IMG/VR virus record: IMGVR_UViG_3300007512_000092
Coordinates: 1 to 38,472 of that record
Source: a virus
Reading direction: 5' to 3' (one strand)
DNA length: 38,472 bases
Shown here: positions 38,446 through 38,472 of the stretch, one piece after another
How positions within the stretch are numbered: the stretch's first letter is position 1
Layout of the letters: each line of letters opens with the position of its first letter
Made by a program: the position numbers and the translations under genes
Notes under the pieces: model-generated
Databases searched by the model: none
Seen by the model: the letters and a program-made list of their open reading frames with translations, nothing else
What the model was told of the DNA's origin: nothing

Positions 38446-38472
38446 ATGGCCTTAGATAAGATTAAAACTGAT
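38446..38472 (+). CDS. 5' end of a gene cut by the window edge
   Basis: Nine codons (MALDKIKTD) are visible after a late promoter. No convincing ribosome site. Too short to identify. Confidence 0.45.

Noticed and set aside
1-38472. CRISPR array, insertion sequence or integrase
   Set aside because: No regularly spaced direct repeats, transposase or integrase genes were seen; the only tandem DNA repeat is the 15-bp pair at 20001-20030.

Overview
The window is an AT-rich, densely coded piece of a T4-like (Straboviridae-type) marine myovirus genome. Recognisable T4-type parts are a primase (gp61), an RNase H-type 5' nuclease, the 33-59-32 group (late-transcription accessory protein, helicase loader, ssDNA-binding protein) and a contractile-tail module (gp4, gp26, gp51-like, tape measure, gp54-like, gp48, gp53, gp27). 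Metabolic genes are typical of ocean phages: a B12-dependent ribonucleotide reductase (nrdJ), thyX, phoH, an ammonium transporter (amt) and a half-size Na/phosphate-cotransporter-like protein. No photosynthesis genes are present. A circularly permuted, two-piece-type tmRNA gene points to an alphaproteobacterial lineage (SAR11-like host possible), though the host is inferred, not shown.

Layout. 1-9.1 kb: forward-strand block of small structural or accessory genes, including a KxDG-motif nucleotidyltransferase-like protein (5' truncated), an NMN/cytidylyltransferase-type enzyme, a HAD phosphatase and two virion-like beta-rich proteins. Several of these share a short N-terminus that resembles the T4 capsid-targeting peptide. 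9.1-14.5 kb: primase, nrdJ, a zinc-ribbon miniprotein, a RuvC-like protein, the phosphate-transporter-like protein and amt. 14.5-18.2 kb: short unknown genes driven by a recurring consensus promoter, an HNH endonuclease running into tRNA-Thr, tRNA-Gly, the RNase H gene and a structured leader. 18.2-22.2 kb: SleB-type cell-wall hydrolase, zinc ribbon, phoH, M15 peptidase, PD-(D/E)XK nuclease and two exported paralog-like proteins. 22.2-25.6 kb: tmRNA, 33, 59, a coiled-coil miniprotein, a NUMOD3 protein, thyX and 32. 25.6-31.6 kb: reverse-strand tail operon. 31.6-38.5 kb: forward-strand baseplate genes, a P-loop kinase, small membrane proteins, two unassigned structured-RNA candidates, a DNA-methyltransferase-like gene, tRNA-Tyr, an FmdB-type zinc ribbon and the start of one more gene.

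Regulation visible in the sequence falls in two classes. Host-type promoters built on ACTTGAC(A/T)TT, with a 17-nt spacer and a TATAAT-like box, precede the tmRNA, a candidate ncRNA and small genes whose ATG lies at the predicted transcription start (leaderless). T4-type late promoters (TATAAATA or one-mismatch versions) precede structural, endonuclease and other genes, matching the presence of gp33.

The observations most worth following are the phage-borne permuted tmRNA with its own tag peptide, the set of enzymes with capsid-targeting-like N-termini, two compact unassigned RNA structures (36.1-36.35 kb and 37.74-37.87 kb), and a promoter that appears to be a near copy of a coding segment altered by a 5-nt insertion.
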